Below, piece after piece: positions 51,194 to 59,831 of a stretch of DNA of 64,000 nt. Both the position numbers and the translations under genes were made by a program. Each line of letters opens with the position of its first letter. Position 1 is the first letter of the stretch. This DNA is from JANMOK01 sp031415055 (lineage in GTDB: Bacteria > Pseudomonadota > Alphaproteobacteria > Rhodobacterales > Rhodobacteraceae): NCBI GenBank assembly GCA_031415055.1, contig JANOQZ010000016.1:76217-140216 (forward strand). Reading direction: 5' to 3'. The notes below the pieces were generated by a model. The model ran no database searches and was not told where the DNA came from. It saw nothing but the letters and a program-made list of their open reading frames with translations.

Positions 51194-51817
51194 CTATGAA
51201 ACGTAGGCCAACCGCGCTGCGACCAGCGCCACGGCTTGGGCCACGGCTTGTTGAACTGTCTGGGTACTGGTGTCGAGCATAACCGCATCATCCGCGGCGA
51301 CAAGGGGCGAGGTTGCGCGTTCACTGTCAAGTTTGTCGCGCGAAATGACATCCGCCAAAACATCCGCCTCGCTGCCGCCAAGTTCCAACCACCGCCGATG
51401 CGCCCGAATTTCCGGCGTCGCGGTGATGAACAGTTTCACCTGCGCTTGCGGGCAAACCACACTGCCAATGTCGCGGCCATCCAGCACCGCGCCGCCTTCA
51501 CGCGCGGCAAATTGGCGTTGAAATTGTACCAGCGCGGCGCGAACGGCAGGCAATACTGCAACTTTTGACGCCGCTTGAGCGGCAATCGACAGGCGCAGAT
51601 CGGGTCGAGCAAGATCACTTTCCGTCAGGTTCAGCGCCGCTTTTTCGGCCATATGCGCGTCGATGATGCCGTGCGTGACATCCAGCGTTTTCATCGCCAC
51701 GGCGCGATAGAGCATGCCAGTGTCCAAATGCGCAAAGCCAAATTCCGTCGCGACTGCCCGCGCAATCGTGCCTTTGCCAGCCGCCGCAGGACCGTCGATT
51801 GCGACAGTGAATTGCAT
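51194..51817 (-). CDS. cmk: cytidylate kinase
   Basis: The 207-residue kinase has the P-loop GPAAAGKGTIARAVA near residue 9, DTGMLYRAVA with the substrate Tyr, and GRDIGSVVCPQAQVKLFITA with the Asp of the phosphate-binding region. It phosphorylates CMP and dCMP. Its ATG overlaps the aroA stop by one base. In most relatives rpsA follows directly; here an SDR gene and a toxin-antitoxin block intervene. Confidence 0.96.
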   Translation of the reverse strand: MQFTVAIDGPAAAGKGTIARAVATEFGFAHLDTGMLYRAVAMKTLDVTHGIIDAHMAEKAALNLTESDLARPDLRLSIAAQAASKVAVLPAVRAALVQFQRQFAAREGGAVLDGRDIGSVVCPQAQVKLFITATPEIRAHRRWLELGGSEADVLADVISRDKLDSERATSPLVAADDAVMLDTSTQTVQQAVAQAVALVAARLAYVS

Positions 51818-53166
51818 CAGCGATTGTCGCGGGTGAACGTCGCGCCAAGCTTTTCCATCAGCGGAATGAAATTGGGGAAACTGGTGCCAATCGCCCCCAT
51901 ATCATCAATTGTGATGGGTTTCTTGGCGGCTAGTCCCAGACAAAGGAACGACATTCCAATGCGGTGATCCAGTCGCGTCCCAACCCTTGTCCCACCCGGA
52001 ACACCACTAACACCCAATCCATGAACGATCAGATAATCGGGGCCCTCTTCGATTTTCACCCCGCAGGCTTCCAACCCCCGTGCCATCGCGTCAATTCGGT
52101 CGCTTTCTTTCACCCGCAATTCCTTGATCCCGCGCATTGTGGTCATACCCTCGGCAGTCGCCGCCAAAGCTGCCAAAATCGGGTATTCGTCGATCATTGA
52201 CGCAGCGCGGCCCGGTGGCACTTCGACGCCTTTGAGCAGCGAAAACCGCACCCGCAAATCGGCAACCGGTTCGCCACCTTCGTCGTGGCGATTGAGAAAT
52301 TCAATGCTGGCGCCCATATCGATCAAAGTGGCGAAAAGCCCTGCACGTGTTGGGTTGAGGCCAATATTGGGCACCAGAATATCCGACCCTTCCACCAACA
52401 ATGCTGCGCAAATTGGAAAGGCCGATGAAGATGGATCCCGCGCCACCGTAATGCGTTGCGGCAGCAGTTCGGGCTGACCAAGCAAGGTAATCACGTCGCC
52501 ATCCTTGGTTTTCTCGGTGTGAATCGAGGCACCAAACCCTTTCAACATCCGCTCGGTATGGTCGCGCGTTGGTTCCTTTTCGATCACAATCGTTTCGCCC
52601 GGCGCATTCAGCCCTGCCAAAAGCACCGCCGATTTAACCTGGGCCGAGGGCATGGGAGTGGCATAGCGCACCGAAACCGGGTCGTTCGCGCCGACGATTG
52701 TCAGCGGCAGTTTTCCCCCCATTCGTCCATAAGCCCGTGCTCCAAACAGCGCCAAAGGGTCGGTAATTCGCCCCATCGGACGCGAGCGTAAACTGGCATC
52801 GCCGGTAAAGGTGGCGGTAATCGGCGTGGTCGCCATCGCCCCCATGATCAGGCGCACGCCGGTGCCGGCATTACCGCAATCAATCACGTCCTTCGGTTCG
52901 GCAAAACCGCCGACCCCCATGCCCAATACCCGCCATTCACCGTCACCGACACGCAGAACGTCGGCCCCGAAACTTTGCATCGCCTTGGCCGTATCCAACA
53001 CGTCCTGCCCTTCCAGCAGCCCACTGATACGCGTTTCCCCTACCGTCATTGCCCCAAGGATAAGGGCGCGATGTGAAACAGATTTGTCGCCAGGAACATG
53101 GGCTGTGCCTTTCAGGGCCGGGCTTTTACGGGCCGTCAAGGGTTGCGGGATGCCGTGGGTGGACAT
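51817..53166 (-). CDS. aroA: 3-phosphoshikimate 1-carboxyvinyltransferase
   Basis: The 449-residue EPSP synthase has VPGDKSVSHRALILGAM, the conserved substrate loop, GNAGTGVRLIMGAMATTPI and RDPSSSAFPICAALLV. It makes EPSP in aromatic amino acid synthesis. The chain LRVKESDRIDAMARGLEACGV closes the catalytic domain. The GNAGTG (Gly-96 region equivalent) and RPM(G) loop are standard. The operon continues with cmk. Confidence 0.97.
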   Translation of the reverse strand: MSTHGIPQPLTARKSPALKGTAHVPGDKSVSHRALILGAMTVGETRISGLLEGQDVLDTAKAMQSFGADVLRVGDGEWRVLGMGVGGFAEPKDVIDCGNAGTGVRLIMGAMATTPITATFTGDASLRSRPMGRITDPLALFGARAYGRMGGKLPLTIVGANDPVSVRYATPMPSAQVKSAVLLAGLNAPGETIVIEKEPTRDHTERMLKGFGASIHTEKTKDGDVITLLGQPELLPQRITVARDPSSSAFPICAALLVEGSDILVPNIGLNPTRAGLFATLIDMGASIEFLNRHDEGGEPVADLRVRFSLLKGVEVPPGRAASMIDEYPILAALAATAEGMTTMRGIKELRVKESDRIDAMARGLEACGVKIEEGPDYLIVHGLGVSGVPGGTRVGTRLDHRIGMSFLCLGLAAKKPITIDDMGAIGTSFPNFIPLMEKLGATFTRDNR

Positions 53167-53247
53167 GGGTCGAGCCTTTGGAATTCGAGTTCGGGCACGG
53201 GTATAGCGACGGCTTCCCGCATGGTCTACAGCACTTGCACGAAATCC

Positions 53248-53958
53248 CTAAAGCCGAATGAACGTCAGATAATGCGGTTTACGGCCAGCCTGCAGGGCTT
53301 TTGCTTCATACCTCGTTCCCGGCCAATCGGACCACGCGTTATGCAGGTCTGCATTCATCCGAACAAAATCACGGCGTTCGGCGAAATGTTCCAGGGTATG
53401 CCGCACATAATCGGGGATGTCGGTGGCCACCCGAAATTCGCCGCCGGATGCCAATGCTTTCGCCAATGGGTCAATGAATTCGGCATTCACAAACCGGCGT
53501 TTGTGGTGACGGGATTTCGGCCACGGATCAGGATAAAGCAGGAAAGCTTTTTCGACTGACCCAGCAGGCAGTAAATCCAACAAATCGCGGGCATCGCCGG
53601 GATGAATGCGGATGTTGGCAACTTGGGTTTCGGCCAATCGCGGCACCAACATGGCGACGCCGTTGATGAAGGGCTCACAGCCGATTAGATTGACGTCAGG
53701 GTTGGCAATGCCTTGGTGCAGCAAATGCTCGCCGCCGCCAAAGCCGATTTCCAGCCAAAGCGGCACTTGCCGACCAAACAGGTCGACAAGATCAACGGGC
53801 AGCCGATCAGGATTCTCATCCCAGCCGACATTCGGTACCTGCACATCTTTCAGAGTAGTGCCCAAATGCACGACTTGGCCCTTGCGCAGGGTTTTGCCAA
53901 AGCGGCGGCCATAAAAATTACGCCACGGCGCACCGTCCTTGCGTTCGGGGATGGTCAT
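53248..53958 (-). CDS. trmB: tRNA (guanine-N7-)-methyltransferase
   Basis: The 236-residue enzyme has the SAM-binding motif LEIGFGGGEHLLHQ and the family-specific LYPDPWPKSRHHKRRFVNAEF with the catalytic Asp. It methylates G46 in the tRNA variable loop. The ATG follows the metK stop with no gap, so translation is coupled. The rest of the sequence is normal in length. Confidence 0.94.
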   Translation of the reverse strand: MTIPERKDGAPWRNFYGRRFGKTLRKGQVVHLGTTLKDVQVPNVGWDENPDRLPVDLVDLFGRQVPLWLEIGFGGGEHLLHQGIANPDVNLIGCEPFINGVAMLVPRLAETQVANIRIHPGDARDLLDLLPAGSVEKAFLLYPDPWPKSRHHKRRFVNAEFIDPLAKALASGGEFRVATDIPDYVRHTLEHFAERRDFVRMNADLHNAWSDWPGTRYEAKALQAGRKPHYLTFIRL

Positions 53959-55107
53959 TCACACCAGCTTGCGCAGAACCTCGACCAGATCGGTCTTCTC
54001 CCAAGAAAACCCACCATCCGCTTCCGGCGCACGACCGAAGTGGCCATAGGCGGCGGTGCGTTGATAGATTGGGCGGTTCAGCGACAAATGCGTGCGAATT
54101 CCCTTTGGCGTCAGGTCCATGGCTTTACCGACCGCAATCTCAATGGCTTCTTCCGTTACCTCACCGGTGCCATAGGTATCGGCATAGATCGACAAGGGTT
54201 TGGCCACGCCAATGGCGTAGGAAACCTGAATGGCACAGCGTTTCGCCATACCAGCGGCCACCACGTTTTTGGCCAAATACCGCGCAGCATAGGCCGCCGA
54301 ACGGTCAACCTTCGTAGGGTCTTTGCCCGAGAATGCGCCCCCGCCATGCGGTGCTGCACCGCCGTAGGTATCGACGATAATCTTGCGCCCGGTCAGGCCG
54401 GCATCCCCATCGGGGCCGCCAATCATAAAGGCACCTGTCGGATTGACGTGCCATTCGGTTTTGTCGGTGATCCAACCTTTGGGCAGAGCGCCGCGAATAT
54501 AGGGTTCCACAACTTCGCGCACCTGGGCAGATGTCATCACCTGCAAATGCTGGGTGGACAAAACGATTTGCGCAACTTCGGCGGGCTTGCCATTTTCATA
54601 GCGCAAAGTCAGTTGCGATTTGGCATCGGGGCCAAGCACTGGCTCTGTGCCGTTCTTGCGCACTTCCGCCAGTTTGCGCAGAATCGCATGGGCATAATGG
54701 ATCGGCGCTGGCATGAATTCGGGGGTTTCGTCGGTCGCATAGCCAAACATGATGCCCTGGTCGCCCGCACCGTCATTGTCCACGCCTTGGGCAATATGCG
54801 CAGACTGGGCGTGCAGGTAATTGTGCACGTTCAGATTGGCCCAGTGGAAGCCGTCTTGCTCATAGCCAATGTCGCGCACGCATTCGCGGGCGATTTGTTC
54901 GACCCGGCCTATCACTTCGCCCGGACCGCGCACTTCGCCGCCAATAATAACCCGGTCGGTGGTGGCGAAGGTTTCGCAAGCTACTCGCGAATAGGGATCG
55001 GCAGCGAGGAACGCATCAAGAACCGCATCGGAAATGCGGTCGCAAAGTTTGTCGGGGTGACCCTCAGATACCGATTCAGAGGTAAAGAGGTAATTGTTAC
55101 GGGCCAA
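53959..55107 (-). CDS. metK: S-adenosylmethionine synthetase
   Basis: The 382-residue enzyme has SVSEGHPDKLCDRISDAVLDA, the ATP loop GAGDQGIMFGYATDETPE, the substrate motif GGAAPHGGGAFSGKDPTKVDRSAAYAARY and DLTPKGIRTHL near the end. It makes SAM from methionine and ATP. It stands immediately upstream of trmB. A 15-bp-apart stem-loop lies in its short leader at 55128-55148. Confidence 0.97.
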   Translation of the reverse strand: MARNNYLFTSESVSEGHPDKLCDRISDAVLDAFLAADPYSRVACETFATTDRVIIGGEVRGPGEVIGRVEQIARECVRDIGYEQDGFHWANLNVHNYLHAQSAHIAQGVDNDGAGDQGIMFGYATDETPEFMPAPIHYAHAILRKLAEVRKNGTEPVLGPDAKSQLTLRYENGKPAEVAQIVLSTQHLQVMTSAQVREVVEPYIRGALPKGWITDKTEWHVNPTGAFMIGGPDGDAGLTGRKIIVDTYGGAAPHGGGAFSGKDPTKVDRSAAYAARYLAKNVVAAGMAKRCAIQVSYAIGVAKPLSIYADTYGTGEVTEEAIEIAVGKAMDLTPKGIRTHLSLNRPIYQRTAAYGHFGRAPEADGGFSWEKTDLVEVLRKLV

Positions 55108-55127
55108 AATGTTCTCCCTAAAAACGT

Positions 55128-55148
55128 GGCAACGGCGCAGTCGTTACC
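55128..55148 (-). promoter_or_regulatory. stem-loop in metK leader
   Basis: GGCAAC (55128-55133) pairs with GTTACC (55143-55148) with one G-U pair and a nine-base loop, about 20 bases before the metK ATG and directly after the lnt stop. A SAM/SAH riboswitch of Rhodobacterales was considered, but its conserved loop sequence (with UUCC pairing to the SD) is absent, so this may be a simple hairpin affecting initiation. Confidence 0.35.
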
Positions 55149-56714
55149 TTAATCGTCGGTTGTGGTCAAAGGCTTATGAATCCGCCGCGCCGCCACTGCA
55201 TATCCGATCAGCACCAATGCGGCCAGCAAAGCAGGAATATCCCCGAAACGGGAATAGAATGTTGGCGGCAGCGGTTTGGCCAGCGGCGCATCGATGAAAC
55301 CAGCGACACCAAGGTCAATCTTGTGAGTGATCCGCCCATATGGGTCGATCATCGCCGAGATTCCCGTATTGGCCGAACGCGCCAAAGGCAGTCCTTGCTC
55401 TATCGCCCGCATACGCGCTTGCGCCAAGTGCTGATAGGGGCCGGTCAATTTGCCAAACCAAGCATCGTTGGTGACTTGCAGCAGCCATTCGGCACGGCCT
55501 TCGGGCGCTTGCATGGCGTTTGGGAAAATCGCTTCGTAACAAATCAGGGGCAGGAACGGCGGAATGCCTTGGTCTTGCATCAATCGCGGGCCACCACCAG
55601 CGCTGAAGCCGAACAGGTTTTCCGCCGTCAGCGAGCCGATATTAAACCGCGAAAGCCAAGCTGCAAAGGGGATATATTCGCCGAAAGGCACCAGATGGTG
55701 TTTGTCATATCGGGCGGTGACGGTTCCATTCTCATCGAGCAGCGCCAGCGAGTTGAACAGTTTCTCTTGCCCCGGATCACCCAACAATTCGCGGATGCCA
55801 AGAATCGCACGGGCCGGTCGGGCGGATGCTGCAATTTCGCCCATCGCGTCTTGCGAGCCGCTTAGAATGAAAGGGACCGACGTTTCGGGCCAGATGACCA
55901 CGTCCGGCTGGATTGCAGTCTTGGCAGCCGAATAATCCAACTGACGCTGGTAAAACTTGGCGACCCAATCCTGATCCCATTTCAACGATTGGTCCGCATT
56001 GGGTTGGACCAAGCGAACGATGAAATTGTCGTCTCTTGGTGCGGCAGATTCAGGCATGCGCCACAGGCCAAAACCCCACATGACTCCCACCAAAAGGCCC
56101 GAAATCAGCAGACTTCTCGGCAGCGAAATCGCCAGTGACACGCCGGCAAACAGCGTTATCAAACTCAACCCATGCGGCCCAGCCCAAGCTGCATTTTGCG
56201 CGATGGGGGTCTCGATCCAGCCATAGCCGATCAAAGCCCAAGGGAAGCCGGTGAATATGGTGGACCGGGCATACTCGAACAGTATCCAGAAACCGGAGAG
56301 GCAATAGGCAAGGGCATGGCCTTTTGGGCTGACGAACGCCGACGTTGCAAAAGCTGCGGCCCAAAACAGTGCCAACCCGCCGGCCATAAGAACAAGAGCA
56401 AACGGTGCCATCCAACCGTCTTTTGCCGCATCAACTAGGAAAGGCTGGACAATCCAGGATAGTGCGAGGGTGAAATACCCAACGCCTGCCAGCCAACCAA
56501 TCAATGCGGCGGCACGTAGCGTGAGTGCGTTGGTCAACAATACCAATAAGATCGGCAAGGCGATAAACATGAATATCGGCATCGAAAACGGCGATTGCGC
56601 CAACGCTAATGCGGTACCGCAGGACACCGGTATCAGGTGTCGCCAGCGCGTTTGGAACGTTCCAAGTCGGGTAAGACCCGCGTCAATTGCCCCAAGATAG
56701 TTAGTCGTTCGCAC
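55149..56714 (-). CDS. lnt: apolipoprotein N-acyltransferase
   Basis: From GTG 56714, which overlaps the corC stop by 14 bases, the 521-residue protein has about six N-terminal helices and a periplasmic nitrilase-like domain. The Glu-Lys-Cys triad is visible: VIWPETSVPF, YDKHHLVPFGEY and LICYEAIF. Lnt adds the third acyl chain to lipoproteins, several of which are encoded in this window. Last helix lies before the C-terminal RRIHKPL. Confidence 0.95.
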   Translation of the reverse strand: MRTTNYLGAIDAGLTRLGTFQTRWRHLIPVSCGTALALAQSPFSMPIFMFIALPILLVLLTNALTLRAAALIGWLAGVGYFTLALSWIVQPFLVDAAKDGWMAPFALVLMAGGLALFWAAAFATSAFVSPKGHALAYCLSGFWILFEYARSTIFTGFPWALIGYGWIETPIAQNAAWAGPHGLSLITLFAGVSLAISLPRSLLISGLLVGVMWGFGLWRMPESAAPRDDNFIVRLVQPNADQSLKWDQDWVAKFYQRQLDYSAAKTAIQPDVVIWPETSVPFILSGSQDAMGEIAASARPARAILGIRELLGDPGQEKLFNSLALLDENGTVTARYDKHHLVPFGEYIPFAAWLSRFNIGSLTAENLFGFSAGGGPRLMQDQGIPPFLPLICYEAIFPNAMQAPEGRAEWLLQVTNDAWFGKLTGPYQHLAQARMRAIEQGLPLARSANTGISAMIDPYGRITHKIDLGVAGFIDAPLAKPLPPTFYSRFGDIPALLAALVLIGYAVAARRIHKPLTTTDD

Positions 56715-57612
56715 GGTCCGTGCCCGGTGCGGGTTTCAAAATCAGGCGCATCCGTTTGACCTTGCGCGGGTCGGCGTCAATGACTTCAATTTCATGGCCA
56801 TCCGGGTGCGTTACGATTTCACCACGACCAGGAACACGGCCTGCCAAGCGAAAAACCAAACCGCCCAACGTATCAACGTCTTCGTCAAGATCGTCGGGCA
56901 GCAGATCGACCTGCGCCATCTGTTCGAATTCTTCAAGGTCGGCGCGCGCATAGGCCAGATACACACCCGGACGCTCCTCAATCCACAAGGCCGATTCATG
57001 GTCATCGTGTTCGTCCGCGATGTCGCCGACGATTTGCTCGAGCAAGTCTTCGATGGAAACCAATCCTTCAACCCCACCGTATTCGTCAATCACCAAAGCC
57101 AAATGTATGCGCGAACCCTGCATCTTTTGCAGCAACACACCGATGCGCATGGAGGGTGGCACGAACAACAGTTTCCGGATCAGTGAGTCGAGCTTGAAAG
57201 GTCTTTCGGAATTGCCAAAACCAAAATTCAAGGCAAGATCCTTGAGGTGGATAAAACCGACCGGCGTATCCAACGTGTCGGTGAAAACCGGTAGCCGCGT
57301 CATGCCACTTTTGCGGAAAGCCTCCACCACTTGGGCAAGCGTCGCATCATCGGGAATTGCCTCGATGTCGGCTTTGGGCACATAAACATCTTCCACCCGC
57401 ATGTCGTGCATGTTGCGCAGGTTGACCAGCATTTCGCGCGCCCCTGCATCGGCAGAAGCGGATTCTTTTTGCGATGGAGATTCTGGCGCTGGCGGCGCGT
57501 CCACTTCGCTTTCAGACGACCCGAATATGCGCGAGAGCAGTGATTTGACCGGCGTTCCTGATTCAGGTTCTTCGGGATCGGGGCTATCTGCCCCGTTGGA
57601 TGTGTCGCTCAT
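56701..57612 (-). CDS. corC: CorC/HlyC-family CBS-domain protein
   Basis: The 303-residue protein has a Glu/Ser-rich N-terminus, then RVEDVYVPKADIEAIPDDATLAQVV opening two CBS domains (second near HLALVIDEYGGVEGLVSIEDLLEQIVGDI), and a CorC_HlyC C-terminal domain (LGGLVFRLAGRVPGRGEIV). The family aids Mg/Co efflux or membrane integrity. It overlaps ybeY upstream by four bases. Confidence 0.92.
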   Translation of the reverse strand: MSDTSNGADSPDPEEPESGTPVKSLLSRIFGSSESEVDAPPAPESPSQKESASADAGAREMLVNLRNMHDMRVEDVYVPKADIEAIPDDATLAQVVEAFRKSGMTRLPVFTDTLDTPVGFIHLKDLALNFGFGNSERPFKLDSLIRKLLFVPPSMRIGVLLQKMQGSRIHLALVIDEYGGVEGLVSIEDLLEQIVGDIADEHDDHESALWIEERPGVYLAYARADLEEFEQMAQVDLLPDDLDEDVDTLGGLVFRLAGRVPGRGEIVTHPDGHEIEVIDADPRKVKRMRLILKPAPGTDRAND

Positions 57613-58142
57613 GGCGCGGTTCCAGTCAGGTAATTCTGCGAATATGGGTCGGCGATGCCGATGGATGCAAGGGCATTGCTCTCCAGCCCTTCCATCAAAA
57701 CCGCATCAGCGGTGCGGTCGTGATCGTAGCCCAGTAAATGTAGGCAGCCGTGCAAGATCAAATGCATGACATGATCGGAAAAATCGGCGCCCGATTCACC
57801 CGCTTCACGATTGCAGGTGTCAAACGAGATCGCGATATCGCCCAGTGATTCAGCCCAAGGGCCACTAGGTTTTGGCAATGGCTGGGGCAACGCTCCGTCC
57901 TTTTTAGCGGCAAGTTCGAAAGCAGGCCATGACAGGACATTTGTCGCGCTACTTTTACCGCGATGTTGCGCATTCAATTCCGCTATTTTGGCGTCGTCGC
58001 AGGCCAATAAAATGATCTCATAGCCCTTCACGGCGACGCCATGTGCGGCAAAGGCAAGCGTCACGGCGCGATTGGCAAGATCGGTTAAATCGACGACCAA
58101 CCAGCGGTCGTCTTCGATAACAACTTCAACGATGTCAGTCAT
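57609..58142 (-). CDS. ybeY: endoribonuclease YbeY
   Basis: From ATG 58142, eight bases inside the phoH 3' end, the 177-residue protein has the zinc motif HLILHGCLHLLGYDHD (H-x3-H-x5-H) with MHLILHG as the conserved lead. LNAQHRGKSSATNVLSWP is the other family mark. YbeY matures 16S rRNA and takes part in 70S quality control. Longer upstream frames exist but lie inside phoH. Confidence 0.95.
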   Translation of the reverse strand: MTDIVEVVIEDDRWLVVDLTDLANRAVTLAFAAHGVAVKGYEIILLACDDAKIAELNAQHRGKSSATNVLSWPAFELAAKKDGALPQPLPKPSGPWAESLGDIAISFDTCNREAGESGADFSDHVMHLILHGCLHLLGYDHDRTADAVLMEGLESNALASIGIADPYSQNYLTGTAP

Positions 58143-59154
58143 GGTGGGCGGAATCGGCCTCGTAAGCTTCAACAATGCGGGCGACCATCGGGTGGCGCAC
58201 GATGTCGGCCGACGTGAATCGCGCAAAGCCAATGCCCTTCACATCGCGTAAAATACGCTCCGCCTCGACCAAACCCGAGGGCACGCCGCGTGGTAAGTCG
58301 ATTTGCGTGACATCGCCTGTTATCGCCATCCGGCTACCCTCGCCTAAGCGGGTGAGGAACATTTTCATCTGCATTGTGGTTGCGTTTTGTGCCTCGTCCA
58401 GCACAACAAAAGCATTCGACAAGGTGCGCCCTCGCATAAAAGCCAACGGCGCAATCTCGATCTGTTTCTCTTCAATCAAACGCTGCACATTTTTGGCAGG
58501 CATGAAGTCGTTGAGTGCGTCGTACAGTGGCTGCATGTAGGGGTCGACTTTTTCCTTCATATCGCCGGGTAAAAAGCCCAGCCGTTCACCGGCTTCAACG
58601 GCGGGTCGACTGAGGATTATGCGTTCGACCTTGCCTTCGATGAACATCGAAACTGCGGCAGCAACCGCCAAATAGGTTTTGCCGGTCCCCGCCGGGCCAA
58701 GCCCGAACACCAGTTCGCTTTGAAACAGCGCACGAACATAGTCTTTTTGCGCCTTGGTGCGCGGTTCGACCATTTTCTTGCGGGTACGAATTTCAACGGA
58801 ATCGCCTTTGAACATCTCAATTTGGCCATCCGGGTTTCTGGGGCCAACGCTTCGATCTGATCCCATACGCAACAATGCGTCGATGTCGCCCGGTTCAACC
58901 TGGCGTCCTTGGCCTAGACGTCGGTAAAGCGCGTTCAGCACGTCGGCGGTGCGCTGCACGCTGGAACGGTCACCATGCACTTGCAGCGCGTTGCCTTTGC
59001 GCGAAATCGACACGTCCAAAGCCTGTTCGATGCGTGCCAAATTGCGGTCAAGTTCGCCGCACAGGTCAAGAAGTATCCGATTGTCAGGATAATCGAGGGC
59101 AATTTCGGACAAAGATTTTTTCGCTGTCGTGTCCGTCAGGGCGTGTGTCGCCAA
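58135..59154 (-). CDS. phoH: PhoH-like ATPase
   Basis: The 339-residue protein has an N-terminal KH-like region (SISRKGNALQVHGD), then Walker A GPAGTGKTYLA near residue 155 and Walker B FVVLDEAQNAT. SRPAVEAGERLGFLPGDMKEK is a family mark. PhoH proteins are RNA-linked ATPases, and in this operon the partner is ybeY. It is preceded by a 90-base gap to the miaB-linked lipoprotein genes. Confidence 0.93.
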   Translation of the reverse strand: MATHALTDTTAKKSLSEIALDYPDNRILLDLCGELDRNLARIEQALDVSISRKGNALQVHGDRSSVQRTADVLNALYRRLGQGRQVEPGDIDALLRMGSDRSVGPRNPDGQIEMFKGDSVEIRTRKKMVEPRTKAQKDYVRALFQSELVFGLGPAGTGKTYLAVAAAVSMFIEGKVERIILSRPAVEAGERLGFLPGDMKEKVDPYMQPLYDALNDFMPAKNVQRLIEEKQIEIAPLAFMRGRTLSNAFVVLDEAQNATTMQMKMFLTRLGEGSRMAITGDVTQIDLPRGVPSGLVEAERILRDVKGIGFARFTSADIVRHPMVARIVEAYEADSAHHD

Positions 59155-59240
59155 GTTTGCTCCAATTGCAAAGGTTTCGCCTGCGCCAATCGTGCCTTAG
59201 ACAGGCCGACGGCGCAAGCGCAAAGGCCGTAAAAAAATGT

Positions 59241-59522
59241 TCATTTAACGAAGTTGTAGATCGTCTCGGGCAACGCTTCGGGTCGGCAAATTGGCGTTCC
59301 GTCGGCGTGAAGACGCACATTCATATAGCTTTCCGCCCCATCATCAATAATATAATGGTCGCAACCTTCGGGATCGACCCAAACTTGTGCTTCCAATTGC
59401 GACAAGGGCTTGCTGTCGATAAAGTGGTCAAATCTGGTGTCGGTCAAGTCGGTGGCGCAGGCCGAAAGAAACGCGAACGCACCCAGGCCGAGCATCGGCG
59501 CGATTGAATTGATCATTTGCAT
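59241..59522 (-). CDS. small lipoprotein, paralogue of neighbour
   Basis: From ATG 59522, overlapping the upstream stop (TAATG), the 93-residue protein has a signal peptide with lipobox LSAC. Its mature part VWVDPEGCDHYIIDDGAESYMNVRLHADGTPIC matches VWIDPDGCQHWVMDTG...RLDRDGNPVC of the preceding gene, with two conserved Cys. The two are probably tandem paralogues that diverged in their export signal. Function unknown. Confidence 0.75.
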   Translation of the reverse strand: MQMINSIAPMLGLGAFAFLSACATDLTDTRFDHFIDSKPLSQLEAQVWVDPEGCDHYIIDDGAESYMNVRLHADGTPICRPEALPETIYNFVK

Positions 59523-59797
59523 TACTGGCATGACGCTTGCCCGTGAGACATCACACTTTGTTTTGCAGGGTCTTTGCAGGCAATGACCACCGGCTGGTTG
59601 CACACCGGGTTTCCGTCCCGGTCCAGCCGCTGCGACATGAAACCTTCGAAGCCGGTATCCATTACCCAGTGCTGGCAGCCGTCTGGATCAATCCAAACGG
59701 TCGCACGATAAACGGTGGCCTTTTGTGTGTCCGCCGCCGATGGCGTGGCCAAAGTGCCCGACATAACCAGTAACAATAGAGCCGACGCAAATTTCAT
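59522..59797 (-). CDS. small exported protein, paralogue of neighbour
   Basis: From ATG 59797 the 91-residue protein has a signal peptide (ASALLLLVMSGTLATPSAADT) without a lipobox, then the VWIDPDGCQHWVMDTG motif shared with the next gene and a C-terminal Cys-rich tail (ACKDPAKQ, ASCQ). Export should place it in the periplasm. It lies just downstream of miaB on the same strand, and the pair occurs in this position in Rhodobacteraceae as I recall. No function is known. Confidence 0.75.
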   Translation of the reverse strand: MKFASALLLLVMSGTLATPSAADTQKATVYRATVWIDPDGCQHWVMDTGFEGFMSQRLDRDGNPVCNQPVVIACKDPAKQSVMSHGQASCQ

Positions 59798-59831
59798 ATG
59801 AGACCACGCTTTGTCAATTTCCGGGCCGATC

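Noticed and set aside
55108..55148. Possible SAM/SAH riboswitch in the metK leader.
   Set aside because: The stem is present but the conserved loop that pairs with the Shine-Dalgarno in the known motif is not, and the loop is too short.
53713..55152. A 479-codon plus-strand frame opposite trmB and metK.
   Set aside because: It lies opposite two well-conserved genes and has no recognisable protein pattern; an antisense shadow.
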